Positions 1-5,103 of a stretch of DNA of 5,103 nucleotides are shown here, piece after piece. Location of the stretch: positions 1 through 5,103 of the forward strand of contig JAQNCU010000242.1 of the NCBI GenBank assembly GCA_029077775.1, read 5' to 3'. The notes beneath the pieces were generated by a model that was given only the letters and a program-made list of their open reading frames with translations, was not told the origin of the DNA and made no database searches. A program made the position numbers and the translations under genes. How positions within the stretch are numbered: the first letter of the stretch is position 1; every line of letters begins with the position of its first letter. Source of the stretch: Acidocella sp. (GTDB lineage: Bacteria; Pseudomonadota; Alphaproteobacteria; Acetobacterales; Acetobacteraceae).

Positions 1-527
1 CTTTTGCACTGTTCAATGCTTTTTACCGCTCCGGCGCGCTGGTGTTCGGCGGTGGGCATGTGGTGCTGCCGCTGCTGCGCGGTGCTTTCGTGGCGCCAGG
101 CTGGGTAGGCGATAACAGTTTTCTTGCCGGGTACGGCGCAGCGCAGGCGGTACCCGGCCCGCTTTTCAGCTTCGCCGCTTATCTTGGCGCTGTGGCCCGC
201 CCGGTGCCGCATGGTGTGGCGGGGGCGGCTTTGGGGCTGGTGGGAATATTCCTGCCCGGCCTGCTCATCCTCGTCGGCGCGCTGCCTTTCTGGCATGGCC
301 TGCGCGCCCGCCTTTGGGCGCAGGCGGCGATGCGCGGGGTGAATGCCGCCGTGGTGGGGTTGCTGGGGGCGGCACTCTATAACCCGGTCTGGACGAGTGC
401 GGTAAAAACCCCGGGGGATTTTGGCATCGCGCTGCTTGGCTTTACCTTGCTCACGGTCTGGAAGGCGCCGTCGCTGCTGGTGGTGGTGGTGAGTGCTGCT
501 GGGGGGATGGCGCTGGCCTTGATTTGA
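1..527 (+). CDS. chrA: Chromate transporter (ChrA/CHR family), C-terminal part
   Basis: Open at the left edge: the frame runs from position 3 to the TGA at 525-527, giving about 174 residues of a longer protein. A GTG at 42 could be mistaken for a start, but the frame is open and conserved-looking upstream of it (LFNAFYRSGALVFGGGHV), so it is an internal Val. Signatures of a CHR domain are FGGGHVVLPLL near the fragment's start and AVPGPLFSFAAYLGA after it. Hydrophobic helices follow, ending in a Val/Ala/Gly-rich membrane segment. Known family role: ChrA is an inner-membrane transporter that expels chromate, usually built of two CHR domains; this would be the second one, or a single short-chain CHR protein. 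It converges on the sulfur operon, with only 14 bases between the two stops. Chromate and sulfate are similar oxyanions, so a functional link is conceivable but not shown. Confidence 0.9.
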   Translation, partial: FALFNAFYRSGALVFGGGHVVLPLLRGAFVAPGWVGDNSFLAGYGAAQAVPGPLFSFAAYLGAVARPVPHGVAGAALGLVGIFLPGLLILVGALPFWHGLRARLWAQAAMRGVNAAVVGLLGAALYNPVWTSAVKTPGDFGIALLGFTLLTVWKAPSLLVVVVSAAGGMALALI

Positions 528-541
528 GACGCGATGGCGCC

Positions 542-1336
542 TCAGGCTGTGTGCAACAGGGATGCGCCACTGCGCCACAGCATGTAGAGCGCCACAGCGA
601 AAACCAGCACGGCGAACACCGTCGTCAGCCGCCCGCGCTCCGCCGCCAGCCGCCTGGCGCTGGCAGCGCCCAGCACACCGCCCACGATGCCGCCCAGAAT
701 GAACACCAGCGCCAGCCCCCAATCCACCATGCCGGAGAAGGCGTAGTTCAGCGCCGTCGTCAGCCCGAACGCCGCCACCGCCACCAGCGAAGTGCCGACC
801 GCGTTGAGCATCGGCATCTGGGTAGAGGCCATGAGGCCGGGCACGATGAGAAATCCGCCGCCAATGCCGAAAAATCCGGAGAACAGCCCGGTGCCGAGGC
901 CAAAGCCCAAAACTTTCGGTGCATTCTCCCGGTTGCACTGCGCGCCCGGCACACCGGTATTATGGCGCCCGCGCAGCATCACCCCGCCAATAACCAGCAT
1001 GAGCAGCGCAAATAGGAACAGCAGATTCTGCCCGTTTACAGCCTTGCCCAGCGTAGACCCGGCCAACGCTCCAACAATGCCCGCCGCCGCATACAGCCCG
1101 CCGCAGCGCCATTTCACTGTGTGCGCCTGGGCATGGTTAACCAACCCGGTGAGCGCGTTAACCGCTACCGCCAATGCGCTGGTGCCGATAGCGACATGCG
1201 GGTTCCGCACGCCGACGAGATAAACCATCAGCGGCACGGCCAGAATAGAGCCACCTCCGCCGACAAGCCCGAGCGTGAACCCCACCAGCCCGCCGCTGCC
1301 AGCACCCAGCAGGTATTGCACCGTATCGAGCATCAT
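542..1336 (-). CDS. TauE/SafE family sulfite/anion exporter, last gene of the operon
   Basis: A 264-residue polytopic membrane protein, normal for the TauE/SafE (former DUF81) family. The family's internal duplication is visible: GLVGGGGSILAVPLMVYL at residues 23-40 leading to GTSALAV, and GFFGIGGGFLIVPGLM at 154-169 leading to GTSLVAV. About seven or eight hydrophobic segments are present. Known members export sulfite, sulfoacetate or similar anions across the inner membrane. Being last in an operon with a persulfide dioxygenase, which makes sulfite, supports a sulfite-export role here; the substrate itself is inferred. The start is set by context: the ATG at 1336 follows the TGA of the SQR gene with no gap, and a second ATG comes directly after it at 1333. 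No strong Shine-Dalgarno sequence precedes it, so translation probably depends on termination of the upstream gene. It ends 14 bases from the convergent chrA stop. Confidence 0.88.
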   Translation of the reverse strand: MMLDTVQYLLGAGSGGLVGFTLGLVGGGGSILAVPLMVYLVGVRNPHVAIGTSALAVAVNALTGLVNHAQAHTVKWRCGGLYAAAGIVGALAGSTLGKAVNGQNLLFLFALLMLVIGGVMLRGRHNTGVPGAQCNRENAPKVLGFGLGTGLFSGFFGIGGGFLIVPGLMASTQMPMLNAVGTSLVAVAAFGLTTALNYAFSGMVDWGLALVFILGGIVGGVLGAASARRLAAERGRLTTVFAVLVFAVALYMLWRSGASLLHTA

Positions 1337-2929
1337 TCAGGATTTGACCGATGCCAGGGGTTTAGGCCCGGCCAGCCATTCCCGGCCTTTCAGCATGCCT
1401 TGCCAATAGATCGGCGGGAGCAGCCGGTCCTTCAGGAACCAGGCGGCGCGGGTGGGTTTGGTGCCGTCCAGCAGCCAGGTGGGAAAGGTGGGCATCAGCT
1501 TGCCGCCATAGCCGAATTCGGCGAGTACGATGCGCCCGCGTTCCACCGTTAGCGGGCAGCTTCCATAGCCGGTATAGGCCGCCTGGAGGGGTTTACCCGC
1601 AAGCTGGGCCAGCACGTTTACCGCCACCACGGGGGCCTGCTGCCGGGCGGCGGCGGCGGTTTTGGCGTTGGAGGCAGCGCAGGCATCGCCCAGGGCGAAC
1701 ACGTTGGGGTAGGTGGGGTTTTGCAGCGTGGCCTCGTCCACCGCCGCAAAGCCGCTGGCGGCGGCAAGCGGGCTGTTTCTCACGCAACCCGGTGCTACCT
1801 GCGGCGGCACGGCGTGCAGAATGTCGAAGGCACGTTCAACAATTTCGGGGCCGTTCGCGCCCTTGCGCTCGAAGCTCGCCACGCGGGCTTCGCCATCCAC
1901 CTTCACCAATTTCGTTTCAAAATTGAGCTGGATGTTGTAACGTTCGATATAGCTCATCAATGCGGGAACATAGGCGGCCACGCCGAATAGCACCGCCCCG
2001 GCATTGTCGAATTCAACTGCAATATTCTTCAGCGTTCCCGCCTTCAACCAGCGGTCGCAGCTTAAATACATCGCCTTCTGCGGCGCACCCGCGCATTTGA
2101 TCGGCATGGGCGGCTGCGTGAAGATCGCCCGGCCGGATTTCAATTCGGCGGTGAGGCGGTTGGTATAGGGGGCAAGGTCGAACCGGTAGTTGGAGGTCAC
2201 GCCATTACGGCCCAGAGTCTCGGAAAGACCTGGAATCGCCTCCCACGCCAGGCGGATTCCTGAGGCAACAATGAGCACGCGGTAGGAAATGTCGCTGCCG
2301 TCAGCCAAAATCACGCGGTTTTCCGCCGGCGCGAACCCGGCCGCGGCGGTTTTGATCCATTGCACGCCCTCCGGCATTACCTGGGACATCGGGCGGCAGG
2401 TGGATTGCGGCTCGAATACGCCCGCCCCCACCAGCGTCCAGCCCGCCTGGTAATAATGCACATCCGCGGGTTCGATGAGGGCGATATCCAGCCCCGCGCG
2501 GCGTTTGAGCAGGCTGGCGGCGGTGGCGATGCCGGCACTGCCGCCGCCGACGATCACCACGTCATGCGTCTTCGTTTCCTTACTCGCCGAGGGGGCGCGC
2601 AAAGCCTGTGCCGCGTTCCACATCGCTTCGGCCCGCGCGCCGGAGCCGCAATAAGCCAGAACAGGGCCGGGCAGGCCGGCCAGGGCATCGGCCATTTTGC
2701 GGGCGTCGTCGGCGCTCACCTCGCGGGTGGTCACCGGCACGTAGGCGAAGTCAATGCCAGCGCCCTCGGCGGCGTCGCGCATGGTCGCGGCGCTGGGCTG
2801 GCCCAGCTCTTCATCATCCGGCCGGTTGCAAATGATGGCGCGAAAGCCCTGCTGCGCGGCTAATGCAATCTCTGCCGGTTGTAATTGCGGCGAGACGGAA
2901 TATTCCGTCGATATTTTGCGGCTGTTCAT
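1337..2929 (-). CDS. DUF442 (tyrosine-phosphatase-like) - sulfide:quinone oxidoreductase fusion
   Basis: A 530-residue two-domain protein. Residues 1-110 match DUF442/BLH, a phosphatase-like fold, with the active loop CGSGAR at 94-99 (Cys94, Arg99). After a short linker the SQR begins: FAD-binding GGGSAG at 128-133, Cys279 in KCAGAPQK, FALGDAC with Cys417, then NAKTAAAARQQ. A tail at 456-520 (SCPLT, RIVLAEF, PIYWQGMLKG) resembles the membrane-associated C terminus of type II (human SQOR-like) enzymes. Cys279 and Cys417 fit the two redox cysteines of that type. Known reaction: sulfide is oxidised to a persulfide on an acceptor and the electrons pass through FAD to quinone, on the cytoplasmic membrane face. 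DUF442 domains in BigR-regulated Blh proteins have been proposed to act as sulfurtransferases; a sulfur relay from the SQR is inference. The ATG at 2929 overlaps the previous stop by four bases (ATGA), which fixes the start. SQR function is well supported; the role of the N-terminal domain is uncertain. Confidence 0.9.
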   Translation of the reverse strand: MNSRKISTEYSVSPQLQPAEIALAAQQGFRAIICNRPDDEELGQPSAATMRDAAEGAGIDFAYVPVTTREVSADDARKMADALAGLPGPVLAYCGSGARAEAMWNAAQALRAPSASKETKTHDVVIVGGGSAGIATAASLLKRRAGLDIALIEPADVHYYQAGWTLVGAGVFEPQSTCRPMSQVMPEGVQWIKTAAAGFAPAENRVILADGSDISYRVLIVASGIRLAWEAIPGLSETLGRNGVTSNYRFDLAPYTNRLTAELKSGRAIFTQPPMPIKCAGAPQKAMYLSCDRWLKAGTLKNIAVEFDNAGAVLFGVAAYVPALMSYIERYNIQLNFETKLVKVDGEARVASFERKGANGPEIVERAFDILHAVPPQVAPGCVRNSPLAAASGFAAVDEATLQNPTYPNVFALGDACAASNAKTAAAARQQAPVVAVNVLAQLAGKPLQAAYTGYGSCPLTVERGRIVLAEFGYGGKLMPTFPTWLLDGTKPTRAAWFLKDRLLPPIYWQGMLKGREWLAGPKPLASVKS

Positions 2930-3375
2930 TTTGCGTATTTCCCCACGGGTTCACGGCCTTTGCGGCTAGTTATTATTTTTAACAAAGCCATGCCGGCGAG
3001 CATTGCCAGCACGAAGATGGCGGCGCCGCGCGGTGCCAAAGCGAGGTCCGCGATGGCCGGGCCGGGGCATAGCCCCGCCACACCCCAGCCAATGCCGAAC
3101 AGCACTGCGCCGCCGATCAATCTGGCATCCAGCCGCGAGGTATCAGGCAAATTGAAACCCGCAGCCGCCAGGGGCGCGCGCAGCCTGGCCTGGATACGCC
3201 AAGCAATGCCCATGGGCAGCATCGCGCCAGCCATCACAAAAGCCAGCGTTGGGTTCCAGGCGCCGAAGATGTCCAGGAAGCCGCGCACTTTCGCCGGGTC
3301 CGCCATGCCGGAGAGCGCCAGCCCGGCGCCGAACAGAACCCCCGCCGCCAGGGCAAGTAGAACCTGCTTCATCAT
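2926..3375 (-). CDS. YeeE/YedE family membrane protein, second half (DUF6691 type)
   Basis: A 149-residue membrane protein with about four hydrophobic segments. Diagnostic motifs are GAGLALSGMADPAKV at residues 16-30, FLDIFGAWNPTLAFVM at 33-48, and GWGVAGLCPGPA at 96-107 with Cys103. The tail is basic (SRKGREPVGKYAK). It corresponds to the C-terminal half of YeeE, a thiosulfate-uptake channel whose conserved cysteines line the sulfur path. Such halves occur as paired genes (PmpA/PmpB-like) next to sulfide-oxidation genes. The same frame is open up to an ATG at 3474, but the extra 33 residues are His/Pro/Phe-rich, not membrane-like, and overlie the preceding gene. The ATG at 3375 gives an ATGA overlap with that gene's stop and has GGCGGGG just upstream, so I place the start there (a second ATG follows at 3372). 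Transported species unknown: thiosulfate, persulfide or sulfide are all possible. Confidence 0.87.
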   Translation of the reverse strand: MMKQVLLALAAGVLFGAGLALSGMADPAKVRGFLDIFGAWNPTLAFVMAGAMLPMGIAWRIQARLRAPLAAAGFNLPDTSRLDARLIGGAVLFGIGWGVAGLCPGPAIADLALAPRGAAIFVLAMLAGMALLKIITSRKGREPVGKYAK

Positions 3376-3791
3376 AGCCCCGCCACCCGCATGCAGGCCA
3401 CGGTGGCAATGCCGCTGGCCATGAAAATCACCGTCGCCAAAATGGAGCGGCGGGAAAAACGGGACATGCCGCATACCCCATGCCCGCTGGTGCAGCCGGA
3501 GCCCAAGCGCGTGCCGAACCCCACTAGCAGCCCGCCCACAACCAGCGTGGCCAATTTGGGGACGCTAAGGCTCACGCCGCCAATGGCCCCTGCCATAAGC
3601 CATGCGCCAACAGGCAGGCCGATGATGAAGGCAATGGCCAAGGCATGTGGCGGCCCGGCATCGGCCAGGCCCACGGCGCGGGCGGCAAGGCCGCTTACCC
3701 CGGCTATCCGGCCCAGCCCCAGCAGCATTACCGCCGCGGCAATGCCGATCATCAATCCGCCGAGCAAGCCGAACACCCAGGCTTGTGGCAT
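3372..3791 (-). CDS. YeeE/YedE family membrane protein, first half
   Basis: A 139-residue membrane protein with about four hydrophobic helices: near 5-26, 50-70, 80-95 and 117-135. The family hallmark GFGTRLGSGCTSGHGVCG lies at residues 91-108, with Cys100 and Cys107, followed by the basic stretch MSRFSRRS. This is the sulfur-handling loop of YeeE/YedE proteins, which in YeeE carry thiosulfate inward by relayed hydrogen bonding to cysteines. It is about half the length of full YeeE (roughly 350 residues) and is followed directly by the other half, so the two products probably form one transporter in the inner membrane. The ATG at 3791 shares its A with the TAA of the upstream dioxygenase gene (TAATG), and its own TGA overlaps the next start (ATGA). 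Substrate is inferred from family and context only. Confidence 0.88.
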   Translation of the reverse strand: MPQAWVFGLLGGLMIGIAAAVMLLGLGRIAGVSGLAARAVGLADAGPPHALAIAFIIGLPVGAWLMAGAIGGVSLSVPKLATLVVGGLLVGFGTRLGSGCTSGHGVCGMSRFSRRSILATVIFMASGIATVACMRVAGL

Positions 3792-4708
3792 TACACGGCG
3801 TCCAAGGGGATTTTCAAATAGCGTATGCCGTTATCCTCCGGCGCGGGCAGGTGGCCGCCACGCATGTTTACCTGCACGGAAGGCAGGATTAGCCGCGGCA
3901 TACCAAGTGTGGCGTCCCGCGCTTCGCGCATCGCCACGAATTCATCCTCGGTCACGCCGTCATGCACATGCACATTGCTGGTGCGTTCCGCGCCGATGGT
4001 GGTCTCCCACGCATAGCTGTCGCGGCCCGGGGCTTTGTAATCGTGGCAGAGGAAAACCCGCGCTGTTCCCGGCAAAGACAGCAGACGCCGGATGGAACGG
4101 TAGAGCTGGCGCGCGTCGCCGCCCGGAAAATCTGCCCGGGCGGTGCCGTAATCGGGCATGAACAAGGTGTCGCCGCAGAACACGGCATCACCGATCACAT
4201 AGGCGAGGTCCGCGGGGGTGTGGCCCGGCACATGCAGCGCCATGGCGGGCAGGGTGCCGATGTGGAAAGGGTCGCCATCCTGGAACAGATGGTCGAAATC
4301 CGAGCCATCACGGGCGAATTCCGTACCGGCGTTGAACAGCTTGCCGAAAATCTGCTGGACGTGAAGAATATCGGCGCCGATGGCCAGCTTACCGCCCAGC
4401 TTGCCCTGTAGATACGGCGCAGCGGAAAGATGGTCCGCATGGGCGTGGGTTTCCAAAAGCCAGTCCACGGTCAGGTTTTCCTGCTGGACATAAGCCAGGA
4501 TCGCGTCCGCCGATTGAAAGGAGGTGCGGCCGGAGGCGGGGTCGTAATCCAGCACCGAATCGATGATCGCGGCACGGCGGGTGGTGGGGTCGTGCGCCAC
4601 GTAGCTCACCGTAAATGTCGCCTCGTCGAAAAATGATTTGACCGATACTGCGCCGGGCGGGGCGGTGGAGATCAGGCCGTAGGCTTGTTGCAGAGCAATG
4701 TCGGACAT
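3791..4708 (-). CDS. MBL-fold metallohydrolase, persulfide dioxygenase-like (ETHE1/Blh type)
   Basis: A 305-residue soluble protein and the first gene of the operon. Metal ligands are visible: THAHADHL at residues 87-94 (His88, His90, Asp92, His93), His163 in HVPGHTPAD, Asp180 in FCGDTLF, and His222 in FLCHDYKAPGR. The segment MPDYGTARADFPGGDA at 184-199 is characteristic of the ETHE1/persulfide dioxygenase and Blh branch and sets it apart from glyoxalase II. Known reaction: glutathione persulfide plus oxygen gives glutathione and sulfite, using one Fe(II). The C-terminal part (residues 235-305) is longer than in human ETHE1 and resembles the Blh MBL domain, but no DUF442 or rhodanese domain is attached; DUF442 is on the SQR of this operon instead. 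The start at 4708 lies about 15 bases from the operator palindrome, with only a weak GAG Shine-Dalgarno. The enzyme class is well supported; the exact persulfide substrate is inferred. Confidence 0.9.
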   Translation of the reverse strand: MSDIALQQAYGLISTAPPGAVSVKSFFDEATFTVSYVAHDPTTRRAAIIDSVLDYDPASGRTSFQSADAILAYVQQENLTVDWLLETHAHADHLSAAPYLQGKLGGKLAIGADILHVQQIFGKLFNAGTEFARDGSDFDHLFQDGDPFHIGTLPAMALHVPGHTPADLAYVIGDAVFCGDTLFMPDYGTARADFPGGDARQLYRSIRRLLSLPGTARVFLCHDYKAPGRDSYAWETTIGAERTSNVHVHDGVTEDEFVAMREARDATLGMPRLILPSVQVNMRGGHLPAPEDNGIRYLKIPLDAV

Positions 4709-4722
4709 GGGAACTCAATAAA

Positions 4723-4753
4723 TTAGTATTTACATTATATATGTAAGTACTAA
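4723..4753. promoter_or_regulatory. Probable operator: 31-base near-perfect inverted repeat
   Basis: The left arm TTAGTATTTACAT (4723-4735) and the right arm ATGTAAGTACTAA (4741-4753) pair at 12 of 13 positions around the spacer TATAT. The site is very AT-rich in a GC-rich window and lies between divergent genes. Size, symmetry and context fit a dimeric ArsR-type sulfide/persulfide sensor such as BigR or SqrR, which repress sqr/pdo/blh operons. The regulator is not encoded in the window, so the identity of the binding protein is inferred. Confidence 0.75.
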
Positions 4754-4756
4754 ACT
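4729..4756 (+). promoter_or_regulatory. Candidate promoter of the peroxiredoxin gene
   Basis: The plus strand has TTTACA (4729-4734, five of six to the -35 consensus), a 16-base spacer, and TAAACT (4751-4756, four of six to the -10 consensus). It overlaps the inverted repeat, so the same repressor could control both directions. This is motif matching only. Confidence 0.35.
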
Positions 4757-4762
4757 AAGATT
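4734..4762 (-). promoter_or_regulatory. Candidate promoter of the sulfur operon
   Basis: The minus strand reads a perfect TATAAT at 4739-4734, inside the inverted repeat. At 17-base spacing the -35 position (4762-4757) reads AATCTT, a poor match, so the promoter may be weak or need help. A better -35 word, TTGACG (4769-4764), lies 24 bases away, too far for this -10; at 17-base spacing it would face TTACAT. Transcription would begin about 20 bases before the ATG at 4708, and a protein on the palindrome would block it. Confidence 0.5.
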
Positions 4763-4796
4763 GCGTCAAGTGAAAGCTTCAGCAATCTACGAAGCC

Positions 4797-4800
4797 GGAG
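4797..4800 (+). promoter_or_regulatory. Shine-Dalgarno site that decides the peroxiredoxin start
   Basis: GGAG lies one base before the first in-frame ATG (4802), too close to serve it. It lies seven bases before the ATG at 4808 and ten before the one at 4811. Translation therefore most likely starts at 4808. Confidence 0.55.
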
Positions 4801-4807
4801 AATGAAA

Positions 4808-5041
4808 ATGATGGACGATATGACCTTCCAGCCTTCCGCGCCGCCGAGGCCGTTGCGGATTGGCGATGTGGCACCGGATTTCGTGGCCCGCACCACGCAA
4901 GGGGAGATGAGGCTTTCCGGCTATAGGCGGCGTTGGCTGCTGTTTTTTTCCCACCCGGCAGATTTTACGCCGGTCTGCACCACGGAATTCGTGGCGCTGG
5001 CCCGCGCGGCGGAGAGATTCTCGGCTGTTGATTTCCACTGA
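4808..5041 (+). pseudogene. Peroxiredoxin (AhpC/TSA, 1-Cys Prx6-like), truncated by an insertion sequence
   Basis: Only the N-terminal third of a peroxiredoxin is present: 77 codons against a usual length of over 200. It begins with the typical strand IGDVAPDFVARTTQGEM, then LLFFSHPADFTPVCTTEF, which holds the PxxxTxxC active site. The peroxidatic Cys is encoded at 4976-4978. The HPADFTPVCTTE form is that of the 1-Cys/Prx6 subfamily, which reduces hydrogen peroxide and organic peroxides. Homology stops after ERFSA (about 5025); the last codons, VDFH and the TGA at 5039-5041, are encoded by IS-end sequence. The fragment lacks the rest of the thioredoxin fold, including the conserved distal Arg, so it should not be functional. 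It is divergent from the sulfur operon across a shared operator, suggesting that the intact ancestor was induced together with it. The start is set at 4808 by GGAG spacing; 4802 and 4811 are alternatives. Confidence 0.8.
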
Positions 5042-5103
5042 GAACTGACCCGGAGTGGTCGTAAATTTCCACTGAGAATTGACCCATGTTTTGACCTTCC
5101 CCC
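5026..5103. mobile_element. End of an IS21-family-like insertion sequence (partial)
   Basis: From about 5026 the sequence (TGTTGATTTCCACTGAGAAC...) is of the kind found at IS21-family termini. It begins with TG and carries tandem copies of a transposase-binding repeat. Read on the minus strand it resembles the sequence after istB at the right end of such elements. The element continues past the window, so no transposase gene, opposite end or target-site duplication can be seen. Family assignment rests on recalled terminal sequence and is not certain. Confidence 0.65.
5031..5085 (+). repeat. Two 21-base direct repeats in the IS end
   Basis: Copies at 5031-5051 and 5065-5085 share ATTTCCACTGAGAA, then C or T, then TGACCC (20 of 21 identical), with a 34-base period. 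A possible degenerate third unit keeps only TTTTGACC at 5089-5096. Multiple terminal repeats of this sort serve as transposase-binding sites in IS21-type elements. Confidence 0.85.

Noticed and set aside
479..492. GGT/GTG triplet run
   Set aside because: It encodes a Val stretch in a membrane helix of ChrA and is too short to count as a repeat feature.
519..560. Possible bidirectional terminator between the convergent stops
   Set aside because: Only a short GGCGCC and a weak GAG...CTC pairing are present, with no stable stem and no T tract.
524..1223. Overlapping plus-strand open frames of 143-163 codons opposite the TauE/SafE gene
   Set aside because: Gln/His/Arg- or Pro-rich products mirror the codons of the membrane protein on the other strand.
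1640..1665. GCG/GGC-rich triplet run
   Set aside because: It encodes the Ala-rich part of the conserved KTAAAARQQ segment of SQR, as found in the family.
2360..2863. Plus-strand open frame of 167 codons opposite the SQR fusion
   Set aside because: Antisense to the motif-bearing DUF442-SQR gene; the translation is Gly/His/Arg-rich low-complexity sequence and no start context is apparent.
3391..4161. Plus-strand open frame of 256 codons opposite the YeeE and dioxygenase genes
   Set aside because: It is antisense to two genes with clear family motifs. Its product is Pro/Ala/Arg-rich with no recognisable domain, as expected of a shadow frame in GC-rich DNA.

Overview
The window carries a compact sulfide/sulfane-sulfur detoxification operon on the minus strand. 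It is flanked by the 3' end of a chromate-transporter gene (left, plus strand) and by a peroxiredoxin gene cut short by an insertion sequence (right, plus strand). The high GC content, the dense four-base ATGA overlaps and the protein types suggest a proteobacterium, most likely an alphaproteobacterium. This is an inference from general character, not from a phylogenetic marker.

Layout: positions 1-527 (+) are the C-terminal part of a ChrA-type chromate transporter, which starts before the window. Five minus-strand genes occupy 4708 down to 542. In transcription order they are a metallo-beta-lactamase-fold persulfide dioxygenase-like protein, two short YeeE/YedE membrane proteins forming a split transporter, a DUF442-sulfide:quinone oxidoreductase fusion, and a TauE/SafE anion exporter. 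The junctions overlap by 1, 4 and 4 bases, and the last two genes abut with no gap, so this is almost certainly one translationally coupled transcription unit. An AT-rich, near-perfect 31-base inverted repeat at 4723-4753 sits between this operon and the divergent peroxiredoxin gene. It overlaps candidate promoters for both directions and looks like the operator of a sulfide/persulfide-sensing repressor; no repressor gene lies in the window.

The peroxiredoxin starts near 4808, keeps its peroxidatic Cys motif, then runs at about 5026 into sequence with two 21-base direct repeats typical of the end of an IS21-family element. Its stop codon lies inside that element, so the gene appears to be a remnant.

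Proposed pathway (inferred from the families): the YeeE/YedE pair moves a sulfur species across the membrane. SQR oxidises sulfide to persulfide and passes electrons to quinone, possibly with the fused DUF442 domain relaying sulfane sulfur. The dioxygenase oxidises glutathione persulfide to sulfite, and TauE/SafE exports the sulfite. The window has almost no non-coding DNA apart from 4709-4807 and the IS end.
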